Of a stretch of DNA of 64,000 nt, positions 19,354-29,398 are shown in pieces. Below the pieces are notes generated by a model. The model had not been told where the DNA came from. It ran no database searches and worked only from the letters and a program-made list of their open reading frames with translations. Numbering within the stretch: the first letter of the stretch is position 1; every line of letters starts with the position of its first letter. The translations under genes were made by a program, and so were the position numbers. This DNA is from Shewanella cutis (GTDB lineage Bacteria; Pseudomonadota; Gammaproteobacteria; Enterobacterales; Shewanellaceae), in contig NZ_JACSDI010000010.1 in assembly GCF_022410515.1 (NCBI RefSeq), forward strand, positions 80,445 through 144,444, written 5' to 3'.

Positions 19354-19521
19354 TTACTTTCTATTTTTTACCCAAATTCCTGCCCATGCTATTAAAGCAA
19401 CCAAAATAATCGCAGGCGCTAAATCGAGCAAATGATGGAATAAACCGACGCCGCCATGACCAGGATGAGCCCATGCCAACGCGGGTAACAGTGTGAATAA
19501 CATAGCAAACAAAAGTTTCAT
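19354..19521 (-). CDS. Small secreted or membrane protein (55 aa), His/Gly-rich after a signal peptide
   Basis: The protein starts MKLLFAMLFTLLPALAWA, a signal peptide with AWA cleavage motif, followed by HPGHGG, HH and a hydrophobic helix (about 35-51) ending in Lys-Asn-Arg-Lys. The ATG has AGGA at 8 nt and the gene has its own terminator. The histidine cluster could bind metal, but this is a guess; function unknown. It is not in an obvious operon: ndk is downstream beyond a terminator, iscX upstream. Confidence 0.72.
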   Translation of the reverse strand: MKLLFAMLFTLLPALAWAHPGHGGVGLFHHLLDLAPAIILVALIAWAGIWVKNRK

Positions 19522-19736
19522 GAGAACATCCTTGCGTTGCGAAATAACATTAAGCGGTTAATAACTTAACCGATAAATAACAAGGTACGTTATTCAATAA
19601 TAATGAATTTGATACTGATCAAACTCCAACAACAATCTCAAATTAAAGCTAACCAAACGTGAGCTAAATCACTCTCTATCGTATTTCCGTGGACAAGTTG
19701 ACACAACCGCAGGGCTCGTAACGCGCTTGACCTAAG

Positions 19737-19934
19737 CTACTTTTCTTCAATCCAGCATTGCTGAATGGCTTCTAATACCTTTTCATTGCAATGTTTAGGA
19801 TCATCACCAAAATCATCTAGTGCCAATACCCACTGATACAATTCGGTAAAATGCAGCTTACGGGGATCAACCTCTGAATGCTTCTCGAGTAATTCTAAGG
19901 CGATATCTAATGAATCAATCCACTTTAATGACAT
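19737..19934 (-). CDS. iscX: Fe-S assembly protein IscX
   Basis: 65 aa, acidic; begins MSLKWIDSLDIALELL and contains LDDFGDDPKHCNEKVLEAI, the IscX/YfhJ pattern. In E. coli it binds IscS and iron and modulates cluster assembly. The upstream open frame adds 12 codons, but the ATG at 19934 follows AGGGGAAAAAG. Here it is separated from fdx by rimK rather than following fdx directly. Confidence 0.92.
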   Translation of the reverse strand: MSLKWIDSLDIALELLEKHSEVDPRKLHFTELYQWVLALDDFGDDPKHCNEKVLEAIQQCWIEEK

Positions 19935-20003
19935 CTTTTTCCCCTGATGCAAACTGCAGCTTACGTACATTTACACTGAGTTTAGCTTAATAACCGCGCA
20001 ACT

Positions 20004-20903
20004 TTAGGCTTGAGTTGGCTTTTTTGTCTTGAGGGCATTTTTTTCAACAAACTCGATAATGGCCCCAGCGACATCCTTAGCGGTCGCACCTTCAATACCT
20101 TCAAGGCCTGGCGAGGAGTTCACTTCCATCACTAAAGGGCCATGGTTTGAGCGCAGTAAATCCACACCTGCAACATTTAAGCCCATGGTTTTGGCGGCGC
20201 GAATAGCAACTGAGCGTTCTTCTGGCGTGAGTTTGACTAAACTTGCCGTACCCCCACGATGAAGGTTTGAGCGAAACTCCCCTGGCATGGCTTGACGCTT
20301 CATCGCAGCGACCACTTTATCCCCAAGGACAAAACAGCGAATATCGGCCCCGTTGGCTTCTTTGATATATTCTTGCACCATGATGTTGGCTTTTAATCCC
20401 ATAAAAGCTTCAATCACACTCTCAGCCGCTTTACGAGTTTCAGCCAACACCACACCAATACCTTGAGTGCCCTCTAGCAATTTAATCACTAAAGGTGCGC
20501 CGCCGACCATATCAATTAAATCAGGAATATCACTTGGTTTGTTCGCAAAGCCCGTGATAGGTAAACCAATGCCGCGGCGCGACATTAACTGCATTGAGCG
20601 CAGCTTATCGCGGGAGCGCGAAATGCCTACTGAATCATTGAGCGCATAGACGCCCATCATCTCAAACTGGCGCAGCACCGCAGAGCCGTAAAAGGTAATT
20701 GATGCGCCGATACGTGGGATCACCGCATCAAAGGGCGGTAATTCTTCACCACCAATATGAATGCTCGATTGGCGCATATTGATGTTCATGTAACATTCAA
20801 GCGGGTTGATCACTTTAACTTCGTGACCACGTAATGTCGCAGCCTCAACGAGTCGCTTTGTGGAATATAGCTCTGGCCCTTGCGATAAGATCGCGATTCT
20901 CAT
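20004..20903 (-). CDS. rimK: RimK, ATP-grasp glutamate ligase (ribosomal protein S6 modification)
   Basis: 299 aa. The N-terminus [20 protein letters not shown] is followed by an ATP-grasp fold (about 100-290) with [15 protein letters not shown] for the ATP loop and [26 protein letters not shown], the Mg-binding catalytic motif of RimK. It adds glutamates to the C-terminus of S6 and can make poly-glutamate. The ATG at 20903 has GGAG at 7 nt. It sits between fdx and iscX on the same strand, with a strong terminator between fdx and rimK, so it probably has its own promoter. Confidence 0.93.
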
Positions 20904-21004
20904 TCTGGTCTCCGACAACCATTACATTTTGAGGGCATAATACGCTTGCTTAGGGATAAATCAATCATGGCTATTATCGCTTGCGCAAATGCTGGGCGCT
21001 AGAA

Positions 21005-21037
21005 GCCAAAAACCAGTCACAAAGACTGGTTTTTGGC
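21005..21037 (-). terminator. Strong terminator at the end of the isc operon
   Basis: GCCAAAAACCAGTC/GACTGGTTTTTGGC, a perfect 14-bp stem with a 5-nt loop, 21 bp after the fdx stop. Symmetric, so it may act in both directions. Confidence 0.85.
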
Positions 21038-21058
21038 GATATAGCTAGCTTGAGTTGA

Positions 21059-21394
21059 TTAACCCTCACTCACCATATTGACTGTATACTTAGGAATTTC
21101 AATCACCAGATCGCTATCGACGACTTTGGCCTGACAGGATAAACGGCTCTCAGGCTCAAGTCCCCAAGCTTTATCAAGCATATCGTCTTCAAGTTCATCA
21201 CTTGGCTCTAGTTCATCAAATCCTTCACGCACAATACAATGGCATGTAGTGCAAGCACAGGATTTTTCACAAGCATGCTCGATATTGATGCCATTGCGCA
21301 GCGCCACATCAAGAATCGTTTCACCTACTTTGGCTTCCAACACTGCGCCATCGGGACACAACTCAGCATGGGGAAGAAACACTAACTGGGGCAT
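21059..21394 (-). CDS. fdx: ISC-system [2Fe-2S] ferredoxin
   Basis: 111 aa. Adrenodoxin-type ferredoxin with ligands in CEKSCACTTCHCIV (near 42-52) and a fourth Cys in LSCQAKV near 87. Supplies electrons for cluster assembly on IscU. ATG preceded by AGGTGA. Follows hscA by 8 bp; last gene of the isc operon. Confidence 0.95.
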   Translation of the reverse strand: MPQLVFLPHAELCPDGAVLEAKVGETILDVALRNGINIEHACEKSCACTTCHCIVREGFDELEPSDELEDDMLDKAWGLEPESRLSCQAKVVDSDLVIEIPKYTVNMVSEG

Positions 21395-21402
21395 CACATC
21401 AC

Positions 21403-23265
21403 CTATATCTTGTCAATTGACTGACCTTTAAAGGCCACTCGAATAGAATTATCCATACGTTTTGCAGCAAAATCTTGAGTATGTTCATCAAGGATTTCGA
21501 TCGCTTTTTTAATTGCATCTGCATCATCACTACTGGCGACTTGAACCAGCTCTGCCATCACAGCATCAATTTGCTGACGCTCATCGCTTGTTAGCAAGTC
21601 ACCATCTTTTGAGAGCGCGGCATTTAATGACTCAAGCACCCTCGCCGCCTCAACTTGCTGCTCAGCCAGCATACGACGACGAATATCTTCTTTCGCATGC
21701 TTCATCGAGTCCTTGAGCATAGTCGCGATTTCAGTATCCGATAAACCAAACGAAGGCTTCACTTGAATACTTGCTTGCACGCCGGTGGATTTCTCCATCG
21801 CGGTGACACTGAGCAGACCATCGGCATCGACTTGGAAGGTCACCCGAATATGGGCAGCTCCTGCCGCTAACGGCGGAATGCCTTTAAGCGTAAAGCGTGC
21901 GAGTGAGCGACAATCATCGACTAACTCGCGCTCACCCTGCACGACATGGAACGCCATCGCCGTTTGTCCATCCTTAAAGGTGGTAAACTCTTGGGCGCGT
22001 GCCACGGGGATAGTCGTGTTACGAGACACCACTTTCTCCACTAAACCGCCCATGGTTTCAATCCCTAACGACAAGGGGATCACATCGAGCAGTAATAATT
22101 CAGATTCGGGTTTGTTACCGACCAAAATATCAGCCTGAATCGCCGCGCCAATGGCGACAACGCGGTCAGGATCGATTGAAGTTAATGGCGCTTTACCAAA
22201 AAAGGCTTCAACTTGCTCACGGACTAATGGCACGCGGGTAGAGCCGCCAACCATGACGGTTTCAAGCACTTCATCAGCCGTTACGCCCGCATCACGTAGG
22301 GTGCGGCGACAACTTGCGATGGTTTTCTTCACAAGCGCAGCAATGAGGCTCTCAAATTGCGCCTTAGTAACCACTTGTTTGAGCACCGAACCATCGGCAA
22401 GGGTAAGACTAGCCTCAGTATCACTCGAATCGGTTAAGGCTTCTTTTACCCGGCGCGCTTCAATCAATAGCTGGCGACTTAACTGAGAGTCGATATCAGT
22501 CAGTTGCCACACTTGCTGCATATGTGCTTGTAAAAGATGATCAAAATCATCACCACCGAGCGCCGAATCGCCCCCCGTAGCAAGTACTTCAAATACGCCA
22601 CGATTCAAACGCAAAATAGAAATATCGAAGGTGCCGCCACCCAGATCGTAAATAGCGATCACGCCTTCTTGCTTTGAGTCTAAACCATAGGCAATCGCAG
22701 CTGCGGTTGGTTCATTTAATAAACGTAAAACCTTTATACCCAATAAAGACGCCGCATCCTTAGTGCCCTGACGCTGGGAATCATCGAAATAAGCTGGCAC
22801 AGTTATCACCGCGCCTTGTAGCTCGCCACCTAGAGTTTTCTCGGCGCGCTCAATCAAGGGACGTAAAATTTCGGCCGAAACTTGCACCGGATTCACTCGA
22901 CCTTGCGGCGTGACAAACAGCGGTAAACCATTTTCACTGGCTTCAAATTGATATGGGAAAGATTGCTCGCCAGATTGGATATCCGTAAGACTACGTCCCA
23001 TAAAACGTTTGACCGAAACGATAGTATTTTTAGGATCCTGTGCTGAACTCATGGCCGCAACATAACCCACTTCAATGCCCTCTTGAGTGTAGCGGACTAT
23101 CGAAGGTAAAGAATGCTGTCCGTTTTCATCGGGCAAGGTCGCCGTTACGCCACTGCGTACAGCGGCCACAAGGGAATTAGTTGTACCTAAATCGATGCCA
23201 ACGGCAAGTCTATGTTGGTGCGGCGCGGCACTTTGTCCGGGCTCAGCAATCTGCAAAAGGGCCAT
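21403..23265 (-). CDS. hscA: HscA, specialised Hsp70 chaperone for Fe-S assembly
   Basis: 620 aa. Nucleotide-binding domain starts around [14 protein letters not shown] and has [15 protein letters not shown] and [10 protein letters not shown]; the substrate-binding domain (from about 390) recognises the LPPVK motif of IscU, which is intact in this window. Works with HscB to release clusters from IscU. Located between hscB and fdx in the operon. Confidence 0.96.
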   Translation of the reverse strand: MALLQIAEPGQSAAPHQHRLAVGIDLGTTNSLVAAVRSGVTATLPDENGQHSLPSIVRYTQEGIEVGYVAAMSSAQDPKNTIVSVKRFMGRSLTDIQSGEQSFPYQFEASENGLPLFVTPQGRVNPVQVSAEILRPLIERAEKTLGGELQGAVITVPAYFDDSQRQGTKDAASLLGIKVLRLLNEPTAAAIAYGLDSKQEGVIAIYDLGGGTFDISILRLNRGVFEVLATGGDSALGGDDFDHLLQAHMQQVWQLTDIDSQLSRQLLIEARRVKEALTDSSDTEASLTLADGSVLKQVVTKAQFESLIAALVKKTIASCRRTLRDAGVTADEVLETVMVGGSTRVPLVREQVEAFFGKAPLTSIDPDRVVAIGAAIQADILVGNKPESELLLLDVIPLSLGIETMGGLVEKVVSRNTTIPVARAQEFTTFKDGQTAMAFHVVQGERELVDDCRSLARFTLKGIPPLAAGAAHIRVTFQVDADGLLSVTAMEKSTGVQASIQVKPSFGLSDTEIATMLKDSMKHAKEDIRRRMLAEQQVEAARVLESLNAALSKDGDLLTSDERQQIDAVMAELVQVASSDDADAIKKAIEILDEHTQDFAAKRMDNSIRVAFKGQSIDKI

Positions 23266-23332
23266 ATGTATCCAACTTAGTAACGCCGACTCAAATCAAT
23301 CGGAATCGGCAAAATAACTGCAATAGGGAAAA

Positions 23333-23857
23333 TTAATCTAGCAAAGCGTCTTCGATACGCGTCAGCTCATCCTGTAATTTTGCCATAAATTTAAGTTTGC
23401 GTACTTGATCTGCCGCTAACAAGGCGTCTTCGTCGCTGCCACTGCTGAGTTGTGCAGTCAATAATTTAGTCAATTTTAGACGGTAAGCCGCAAAAGAATC
23501 GTACAGTTCATTAATAATGGCTTGATGATCGGTACTCTCACGGATATCTTCTAATGCTTCGCGCCATTCCATCTGCTGCATTAAAAATGCAGTATCTTTC
23601 ACCGTCGTGGTTTCATGGCTTAAATCAATACCACGCAGTGAGAGAATATGCTCAGCACGGCGGATGGGATCTTTGAGAGTTTGATAACCATCATTGACTT
23701 GCGCAGTACGTTGCACCGACAGCAACCGTTGTTGCTCGGTATCATTGGCAAACTTATCGGGATGCACCGCCCGTTGCAGCTCGCGGTAGCGATCTGCAAG
23801 CACTGCGGTGTCAATATCGAAGGTAGGGGAAAATTTAAACAGCTCGAAATAATTCAT
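23333..23857 (-). CDS. hscB: HscB, J-domain co-chaperone
   Basis: 174 aa. An N-terminal J domain (1-75) with HPDKF near residue 33 stimulates HscA ATPase; the C-terminal three-helix domain (about 90-170) binds IscU. Normal length. Gap to iscA is 15 bp; gap to hscA about 67 bp. Confidence 0.95.
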   Translation of the reverse strand: MNYFELFKFSPTFDIDTAVLADRYRELQRAVHPDKFANDTEQQRLLSVQRTAQVNDGYQTLKDPIRRAEHILSLRGIDLSHETTTVKDTAFLMQQMEWREALEDIRESTDHQAIINELYDSFAAYRLKLTKLLTAQLSSGSDEDALLAADQVRKLKFMAKLQDELTRIEDALLD

Positions 23858-23872
23858 GCGTCAATTCGGCAA

Positions 23873-24196
23873 TTAAACAGTGAAACTCTCACCGCAACCG
23901 CACTCACCTTTTGCGTTAGGATTGTTAAATTGGAAACCTTCGTTCAGGCCTTCTTTAACAAAATCCAACTCAATGCCCTGAAGATAGATAAAGCTTTTGG
24001 CATCAATAATGATTTTTACACCATCAATATCATAAACTTCATCGTCATCGTTCAGCGCATCAACAAACTCAAGCACATAAGCCATACCTGAACAGCCTGA
24101 CGTCTTTAAGCCGAGACGCAGACCAATGCCCTTGCCTCGATTTGCTAAGAAAGACCTGACGCGTTCAGTTGCCGCTGGGGTCATTGTAATTGCCAT
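23873..24196 (-). CDS. iscA: IscA, A-type iron-sulfur carrier
   Basis: 107 aa with the three conserved cysteines, one in TSGCSGMAY near 35 and two in GECGCGESF near 100. Starts [17 protein letters not shown]. Delivers clusters to apo-proteins. Located between iscU and hscB. Confidence 0.96.
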   Translation of the reverse strand: MAITMTPAATERVRSFLANRGKGIGLRLGLKTSGCSGMAYVLEFVDALNDDDEVYDIDGVKIIIDAKSFIYLQGIELDFVKEGLNEGFQFNNPNAKGECGCGESFTV

Positions 24197-24210
24197 CTTA
24201 ACTCCAGATG

Positions 24211-24594
24211 TTACTTAGCTTGTTTAGATTTGTACTCGTCAATCGCCGCTTTAATGGCATCTTCAGCCAAAATAGAACAGTGGATTTTTACGGGTGGCAG
24301 AGCTAATTCTTCTGCAATATCAGTGTTTTTGATCGCTGCAGCTTGCTCAATTGTCTTGCCTTTAACCCACTCAGTTACCAGTGAGCTAGATGCAATCGCA
24401 CTACCACAACCATAGGTTTTGAACTTAGCATCTTCGATAATACCGTCAGCACCGATTTTAAGCTGTAACTTCATCACGTCACCGCAGGCTGGTGCGCCCA
24501 CCATACCGGTTACGACTGAAGGATCGTTTTTATCAAAAGAACCAACGTTACGTGGATTCTCATAATGATCTATCACTTTTTCACTGTAAGCCAT
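24211..24594 (-). CDS. iscU: IscU, Fe-S cluster assembly scaffold
   Basis: 127 aa. Cluster ligand cysteines are in [16 protein letters not shown] and KIHCSILA. The LPPVK motif recognised by HscA is present near residue 99. Starts [19 protein letters not shown]. Confidence 0.97.
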   Translation of the reverse strand: MAYSEKVIDHYENPRNVGSFDKNDPSVVTGMVGAPACGDVMKLQLKIGADGIIEDAKFKTYGCGSAIASSSLVTEWVKGKTIEQAAAIKNTDIAEELALPPVKIHCSILAEDAIKAAIDEYKSKQAK

Positions 24595-24631
24595 GATACT
24601 GCTCCAAAATTATCTATTGTAATTGGTCGAA

Positions 24632-25846
24632 TTAATGATGAGCCCACTGCACCTGATTCAGGTCGATGCCATCTTTGAACATCTCCCACAATGGGGACAT
24701 TTCTCTTAATTTATCAATAGATTGAGTAATAACTTCGATAGCGTGGTCTATTTCTTCTTCGGTCGTAAAACGGCCGATTGAGAAACGGATTGAGCTATGG
24801 GCCATTTCATCATTTAAGCCCAGTGCACGTAACACATAGCTAGGCTCTAAGCTGGCTGATGTACAAGCCGAGCCTGATGAAACGGCTAAATCTTTTAATG
24901 CCATCATCAGCGACTCACCTTCAACATAGTTGAAGCTGACGTTAAGACTACCGCTCGTGCGCTGATTCATATCACCGTTCACATAGGTTTCTTCAATATG
25001 CTTGATGCCATTCCATAACTTGTCACGCAGCTTTGCAATTCGTGCGTTATCTGTTGCCATTTCAGCTTTTGCAATCGCAGAGGCTTCACCTAAACCGACG
25101 ATTTGGTGAGTTGGCAGAGTACCGCTACGCATACCGCGTTCATGGCCACCGCCATGCATTTGTGATTCTAAACGAATGCGAGGTTTACGGCGAACATACA
25201 GTGCACCAATCCCTTTTGGGCCATACATTTTGTGGCCAGAAATGGAGATCAGATCAACCTTAGTGGCTTGCACATCAATCGGTAATTTACCAGCGCTTTG
25301 CGCCGCATCCATATGGAAAATAATGCCTTTTGAGCGGCATAATTCACCAATGGCATCGATATCGTGGATCACACCAATTTCGTTATTCACATGCATAATG
25401 CTGACAAGAATAGTATCGTCACGCATCGCCGCTTCTAAACGTGCCATCGGGATAATGCCGTTAGATTCTGGTTCTAAATAGGTGACTTCAAAACCTTCAC
25501 GTTCAAGTTGACGACAAGTATCTAACACAGCTTTGTGTTCAGTCTTACTGGTGATAATGTGCTTGCCTTTCTTATTGTAGAAATGCGCAACGCCTTTGAT
25601 AGCGAGGTTGTTCGACTCAGTTGCACCTGAGGTAAACACGATTTCACGGTGATCAGCATTGATAAGATCTGCCACTTGGTTGCGAGCAACATCCACTGCT
25701 TCTTCTGCTTGCCAGCCATAACGGTGAGAACGTGATGCTGGGTTACCAAAGATGCCATCCATCGTCATGTATTGGAACATTTTTTCCGCGACTCGCGGAT
25801 CGACTGGCGTGGTGGCGGCATAATCTAAATAGATAGGAAGCTTCAT
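24632..25846 (-). CDS. iscS: IscS, cysteine desulfurase
   Basis: 404 aa, PLP enzyme releasing sulfur from cysteine as a persulfide for Fe-S clusters, tRNA thiolation and thiamine. The PLP lysine is in [12 protein letters not shown] near 206, and the mobile active-site Cys in [17 protein letters not shown] near 328. The usual C-terminal FKDGIDL..IQWAHH-type end is present. First structural gene after iscR. Confidence 0.97.
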   Translation of the reverse strand: MKLPIYLDYAATTPVDPRVAEKMFQYMTMDGIFGNPASRSHRYGWQAEEAVDVARNQVADLINADHREIVFTSGATESNNLAIKGVAHFYNKKGKHIITSKTEHKAVLDTCRQLEREGFEVTYLEPESNGIIPMARLEAAMRDDTILVSIMHVNNEIGVIHDIDAIGELCRSKGIIFHMDAAQSAGKLPIDVQATKVDLISISGHKMYGPKGIGALYVRRKPRIRLESQMHGGGHERGMRSGTLPTHQIVGLGEASAIAKAEMATDNARIAKLRDKLWNGIKHIEETYVNGDMNQRTSGSLNVSFNYVEGESLMMALKDLAVSSGSACTSASLEPSYVLRALGLNDEMAHSSIRFSIGRFTTEEEIDHAIEVITQSIDKLREMSPLWEMFKDGIDLNQVQWAHH

Positions 25847-25924
25847 AACACACTCCGTACTTAGCAGTCTCTGCCGAGGCTACATACAACGTACAAAAAT
25901 AGTTTTTATCGTATAACAAAAAGC

Positions 25925-26386
25925 CTACAAGATGACCCTTTGTTCCTTTTGCATAGTGTCTTGCTTAAGTGAGATAAATTGCACATCTCGTTTCTGCATT
26001 AAGCCAGCAAGACTGATACCATCTAAAAAATCTGAAATTTGTTTACTTAAATCGCCCCAAAGCGAGTGAGTTAAGCAGCGAGTTCCACTCTGGCAATTGC
26101 CTAATCCTTGACAACGAGTCGCATCGACAGACTCGTCAACTGCATGAACAACCATGCCAACAGAAATATCATTTGCTTCTAAGCCTAAGCGGTAACCACC
26201 ACCAGGGCCTCTGACACTGGCCACGAGGCCATGTTTGCGTAACTTTGCGAAGAGTTGTTCCAGATAGGAAAGCGAAATCCCTTGTCTTTCAGAGATATCA
26301 GCTAAGGGAACCGGTCCCGAAGCCGAGTGGATAGCCACATCGAGCATTGCGGTTACTGCATAACGACCTTTAGATGTAAGTTTCAT
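25925..26386 (-). CDS. iscR: IscR, Fe-S-sensing Rrf2-family regulator
   Basis: 153 aa. The winged-helix DNA-binding N-terminus starts [18 protein letters not shown]; three cysteines in [13 protein letters not shown] plus the nearby His hold the [2Fe-2S] cluster. Holo-IscR represses the operon by binding type 1 sites, which are visible upstream. The frame begins at 26395, but MKLTSKG is the family start. Heads iscRSUA-hscBA-fdx. Confidence 0.95.
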   Translation of the reverse strand: MKLTSKGRYAVTAMLDVAIHSASGPVPLADISERQGISLSYLEQLFAKLRKHGLVASVRGPGGGYRLGLEANDISVGMVVHAVDESVDATRCQGLGNCQSGTRCLTHSLWGDLSKQISDFLDGISLAGLMQKRDVQFISLKQDTMQKEQRVIL

Positions 26387-26426
26387 AACTACCATAGCTC
26401 CCGTACAGGTATGGAGCTATTTCAAC

Positions 26427-26476
26427 ATACCTGAGTAAATCAGTCAAGTATAAAACCTAGTAAACCACTCAAGTAT
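26427..26476 (-). promoter_or_regulatory. Two tandem IscR type 1 binding sites in the isc promoter
   Basis: Two adjacent 25-bp sites on the minus strand. One (26427-26451) runs ATACTTGACT ... TCAGGTAT and fits the type 1 consensus very well; the other (26452-26476) runs ATACTTGAGT ... and matches less perfectly. E. coli iscR also has more than one type 1 site. The TTGACT inside the first site could double as a -35 box. Confidence 0.8.
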
Positions 26477-26739
26477 TTACGTATGCAGTCGACCAATACC
26501 CTTTAATCTTGGTGGGGTATTTAACCTTTTTCTGTCCAAAGATTCAATGCCAGAGGGCAATTAATCAGCCAAATCGGCCAGATATCGGGATCTAACGCAC
26601 TATCTTGAAATGAAAGCAGAGAACACATGTCCGAAGTGTTCAAAAGCTGTGCAACAGGAGATGTGTATCAAGATAAAAACGGGGTTGCAGAGTGGCTACG
26701 CTCTAGAATCAATCGCATCCACTCTGCTCTTTGTCAGGA

Positions 26740-27561
26740 CTAAATACTTGGGTCAAACTCGTCTAGCGCACTTTGGCGCTTATCAGCAGCCGCCTTTTCA
26801 ACATCGTTAAAATCGCCGACATTCAGCTCAGGCAATCTTTCGGTGCATACATCGCCGCCTAAACGCTGGATGGCTTGACACAACTCCTGCACCTTTGAAT
26901 CCATTAAATGCATATGATCCAGCATTTGACCGATAGCATTTGCAACCGGATCTGGATTATCAGGTGATACCGCGTAAGCATCGAAACCATATTTTTTGGC
27001 CATGGCACTTCGGCGCTCAGATTTTTCTTTCGATTGTGGTGATGGTGTGGCCACCACACGCCCAGGAATACCGACCACTGTCGTATCCTTAGGCACATCT
27101 TTTACTACAACAGAATTTGAACCTACGCGCGCCCCATCATGCATGGTGATAGGGCCTAAGATTTTAGCGCCAGCACCAACAACGACGTTATTACCCAGTG
27201 TAGGATGTCGCTTACCAGCTTGCCATGTGGTTCCACCGAGTGTTACGCCGTGATACAAAGTACAATCATCGCCAATCTCAGCCGTTTCGCCAATTACCAC
27301 GCCCATACCATGGTCAATAAAAAAACGATTGCCGATGGTGGCACCAGGATGGATCTCTACACCCGTCAGCCAGCGCGAAAACGTGGATAAACAGCGAGCC
27401 ATTAAGCGCCAATCACGCTTCCATAATTTATGGCTTATCCGATGCAACCAAATGGCATGCATTCCGGGATAGTTGACCAAGATCTCAAAGGCGCTGCGCG
27501 CCGCGGGATCACGGTGATATATAGATTCAATGTCTTCTTTTAGCCTAGCTATCACACCCAT
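26740..27561 (-). CDS. cysE: Serine O-acetyltransferase
   Basis: 273 aa. An N-terminal helical domain is followed by a left-handed beta-helix of hexapeptide repeats (about 65-180: [34 protein letters not shown]). Makes O-acetylserine from serine and acetyl-CoA, the precursor of cysteine, and thus feeds IscS next door. The His/Asp catalytic area is in [19 protein letters not shown]. Its C-terminal extension is ordinary for this group. Confidence 0.93.
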   Translation of the reverse strand: MGVIARLKEDIESIYHRDPAARSAFEILVNYPGMHAIWLHRISHKLWKRDWRLMARCLSTFSRWLTGVEIHPGATIGNRFFIDHGMGVVIGETAEIGDDCTLYHGVTLGGTTWQAGKRHPTLGNNVVVGAGAKILGPITMHDGARVGSNSVVVKDVPKDTTVVGIPGRVVATPSPQSKEKSERRSAMAKKYGFDAYAVSPDNPDPVANAIGQMLDHMHLMDSKVQELCQAIQRLGGDVCTERLPELNVGDFNDVEKAAADKRQSALDEFDPSI

Positions 27562-27606
27562 TACTCAATCCTTCGCGATTAACGTTATATGCCAAGTATG
27601 CTTTGG

Positions 27607-28332
27607 CTATTTTTGTTTATTGCTCACCACTTTATCAATCGAAGTCAAAATTCCCCGAAGAATATTCATCTCTTGGCTTTCAATGCGCGCACGGCTAAAC
27701 ATTCGGCGAAGCTTCGTCATCACTTGACCGGGATGGTTTTTAATAATAAAGCCTGTCGATGATAAGGTACTTTCAAGATGTACAAAGAAACGCTCAAGAT
27801 CGGTAGAGAGTGGATATTCTTCAACCTCTTGTGACACCTCCGTTTGGGCTAAATGTGCCACACGCGTCTCATAACAAATGATCTGCACAGCCTGCGCGAG
27901 GTTCAATGAGCTGTATTCAGGGTTAGCAGGAATCGCCACATGGTAAGTACATTGCTGTAATTCTTCATTAGTTAACCCATGATTTTCACGACCAAAGACG
28001 ATGGCGACAGGCCCTGCTAAACCTTCTGTCACCAACTTTTGTCCCGCCTCGCGCGGATCGAGCATGGGCCAGTCTAGCGTCCGACTACGGGCACTAGTCG
28101 CAATCACCAAGCTACAATCGGCAATTGCCTCTTCTAAGGAGTCCACTTTCACCAGATGCTTTAAAATGTCCGAAGCACCTGCTGCTAAAGCGATAGATTG
28201 ACCATCGACGTCACATCTTGGCTCTGCAAGGTACAGGGTAGATAACCCCATCGTTTTCATCGCTCTGGCAGTGGAGCCAATATTGCCGGGGTGCGATGTC
28301 CCCACTAAAATCACCCGAATATTACTTAGCAT
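27607..28332 (-). CDS. trmJ: tRNA (cytidine/uridine-2'-O-)-methyltransferase TrmJ
   Basis: 241 aa, SPOUT fold. Starts [20 protein letters not shown] with the family N-motif; [15 protein letters not shown] near 115 and [17 protein letters not shown] near 136 form the SAM-binding knot. It methylates position 32 of tRNAs. In E. coli trmJ lies just upstream of iscR, and here only cysE is between them. Confidence 0.94.
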   Translation of the reverse strand: MLSNIRVILVGTSHPGNIGSTARAMKTMGLSTLYLAEPRCDVDGQSIALAAGASDILKHLVKVDSLEEAIADCSLVIATSARSRTLDWPMLDPREAGQKLVTEGLAGPVAIVFGRENHGLTNEELQQCTYHVAIPANPEYSSLNLAQAVQIICYETRVAHLAQTEVSQEVEEYPLSTDLERFFVHLESTLSSTGFIIKNHPGQVMTKLRRMFSRARIESQEMNILRGILTSIDKVVSNKQK

Positions 28333-28414
28333 GAAACGACTTAATTTAATTCACAAAACACAGGGAGCGAATACTATCACAGGCGTACGCGAATGCTTAT
28401 ATGAAAATCGGTAT

Positions 28415-28442
28415 TTGATATAACATTCAAATCGAGTATAAT
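28415..28442 (+). promoter_or_regulatory. Predicted sigma-70 promoter of suhB
   Basis: TTGATA, 16 bp, TATAAT with a GC-rich start region. The ATG is about 45 bp downstream. Confidence 0.75.
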
Positions 28443-28486
28443 GCCGCCCGCTATTTTTAACGTTCTTTAACATCCAGGGGATTGCA

Positions 28487-29290
28487 ATGCATCCGATGCT
28501 GACGATTGCTGTTCGCGCTGCCCGCGCGGCCGGCCAAACTATTATGCGTGCCTACACTGAACTTGACCGAGTTGAAGTCAGTGCTAAAGGTATCAACGAT
28601 TTTGTTACCAGTGTAGACAAGGAAGCAGAAGCGGCTATTACCTATCAAATTCGTAAATCTTACCCTGATCACACTATCGTGGGTGAAGAGAAAGGCGAAA
28701 ACCGCGGTGAAAACAAAGACTATATTTGGATAGTCGATCCTCTGGATGGCACTAACAACTTCGTTAGAGGCATTCCCCACTTTGCGGTTTCTATCGCACT
28801 CCAATACAAAGGCAAAACTGAAGTTGCCGTTGTTTATGATCCAGTTCGTGAAGAATTATTTACCGCAATCCGTGGTAAAGGCGCCAAATTAAACGATTTC
28901 CGCATTCGCGTTACTAATGTAAATGAATTAGCACCAACGATTATCGGTACAGGTTTTCCATTTAAAGCCCGTCAACATACCGAAACCTATATGACCATCT
29001 TCGGCGAAGTGTTTGGTCATTGTTCAGACTTACGTCGCACGGGTTCTGCAGCATTAGATTTAGCCTATGTGGCCGCTGGCCGTTTAGACGGTTTCTTTGA
29101 AATCGGCTTAAAGCCATGGGATATCGCTGCTGGCGATCTGTTATGTCGTGAAGCAGGCGGCACTGTCACTGACTTTACTGGCGGTCACAACTACCTGATC
29201 TCTGGCAATATCGTTGCTGGTTCTCCGAAAGTGACCACTGAGTTAGTCAAAACCATGCGTCCTTTATTGAACGAAGGCTTAAAGCGTTAA
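28487..29290 (+). CDS. suhB: SuhB, inositol monophosphatase family
   Basis: 267 aa. WIVDPLDGTNNF near 81 and WDIAAGDLLCREAGG near 211 are the two Li-sensitive phosphatase motifs that bind metal; GEEKGEN supplies a Glu ligand. In E. coli SuhB also acts in rRNA antitermination with Nus factors. Divergent from trmJ, as in E. coli. Ends in a clear terminator. Confidence 0.95.
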   Translation: MHPMLTIAVRAARAAGQTIMRAYTELDRVEVSAKGINDFVTSVDKEAEAAITYQIRKSYPDHTIVGEEKGENRGENKDYIWIVDPLDGTNNFVRGIPHFAVSIALQYKGKTEVAVVYDPVREELFTAIRGKGAKLNDFRIRVTNVNELAPTIIGTGFPFKARQHTETYMTIFGEVFGHCSDLRRTGSAALDLAYVAAGRLDGFFEIGLKPWDIAAGDLLCREAGGTVTDFTGGHNYLISGNIVAGSPKVTTELVKTMRPLLNEGLKR

Positions 29291-29313
29291 TCGCCTTTAT
29301 CCGAAACAATATC

Positions 29314-29345
29314 AAAAAGGCCAGTGAAGTATCACTGGCCTTTTT
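29314..29345. terminator. Terminator between suhB and lolE
   Basis: GGCCAGTG/CACTGGCC 8-bp stem extended by AAAAA/TTTTT, loop of 6 nt. Works in both directions between the convergent genes. Confidence 0.9.
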
Positions 29346-29398
29346 ATTTTGAGATTTTAAGTTTACCTAGCGCTACTTGGATTAATATTCAACACTGG

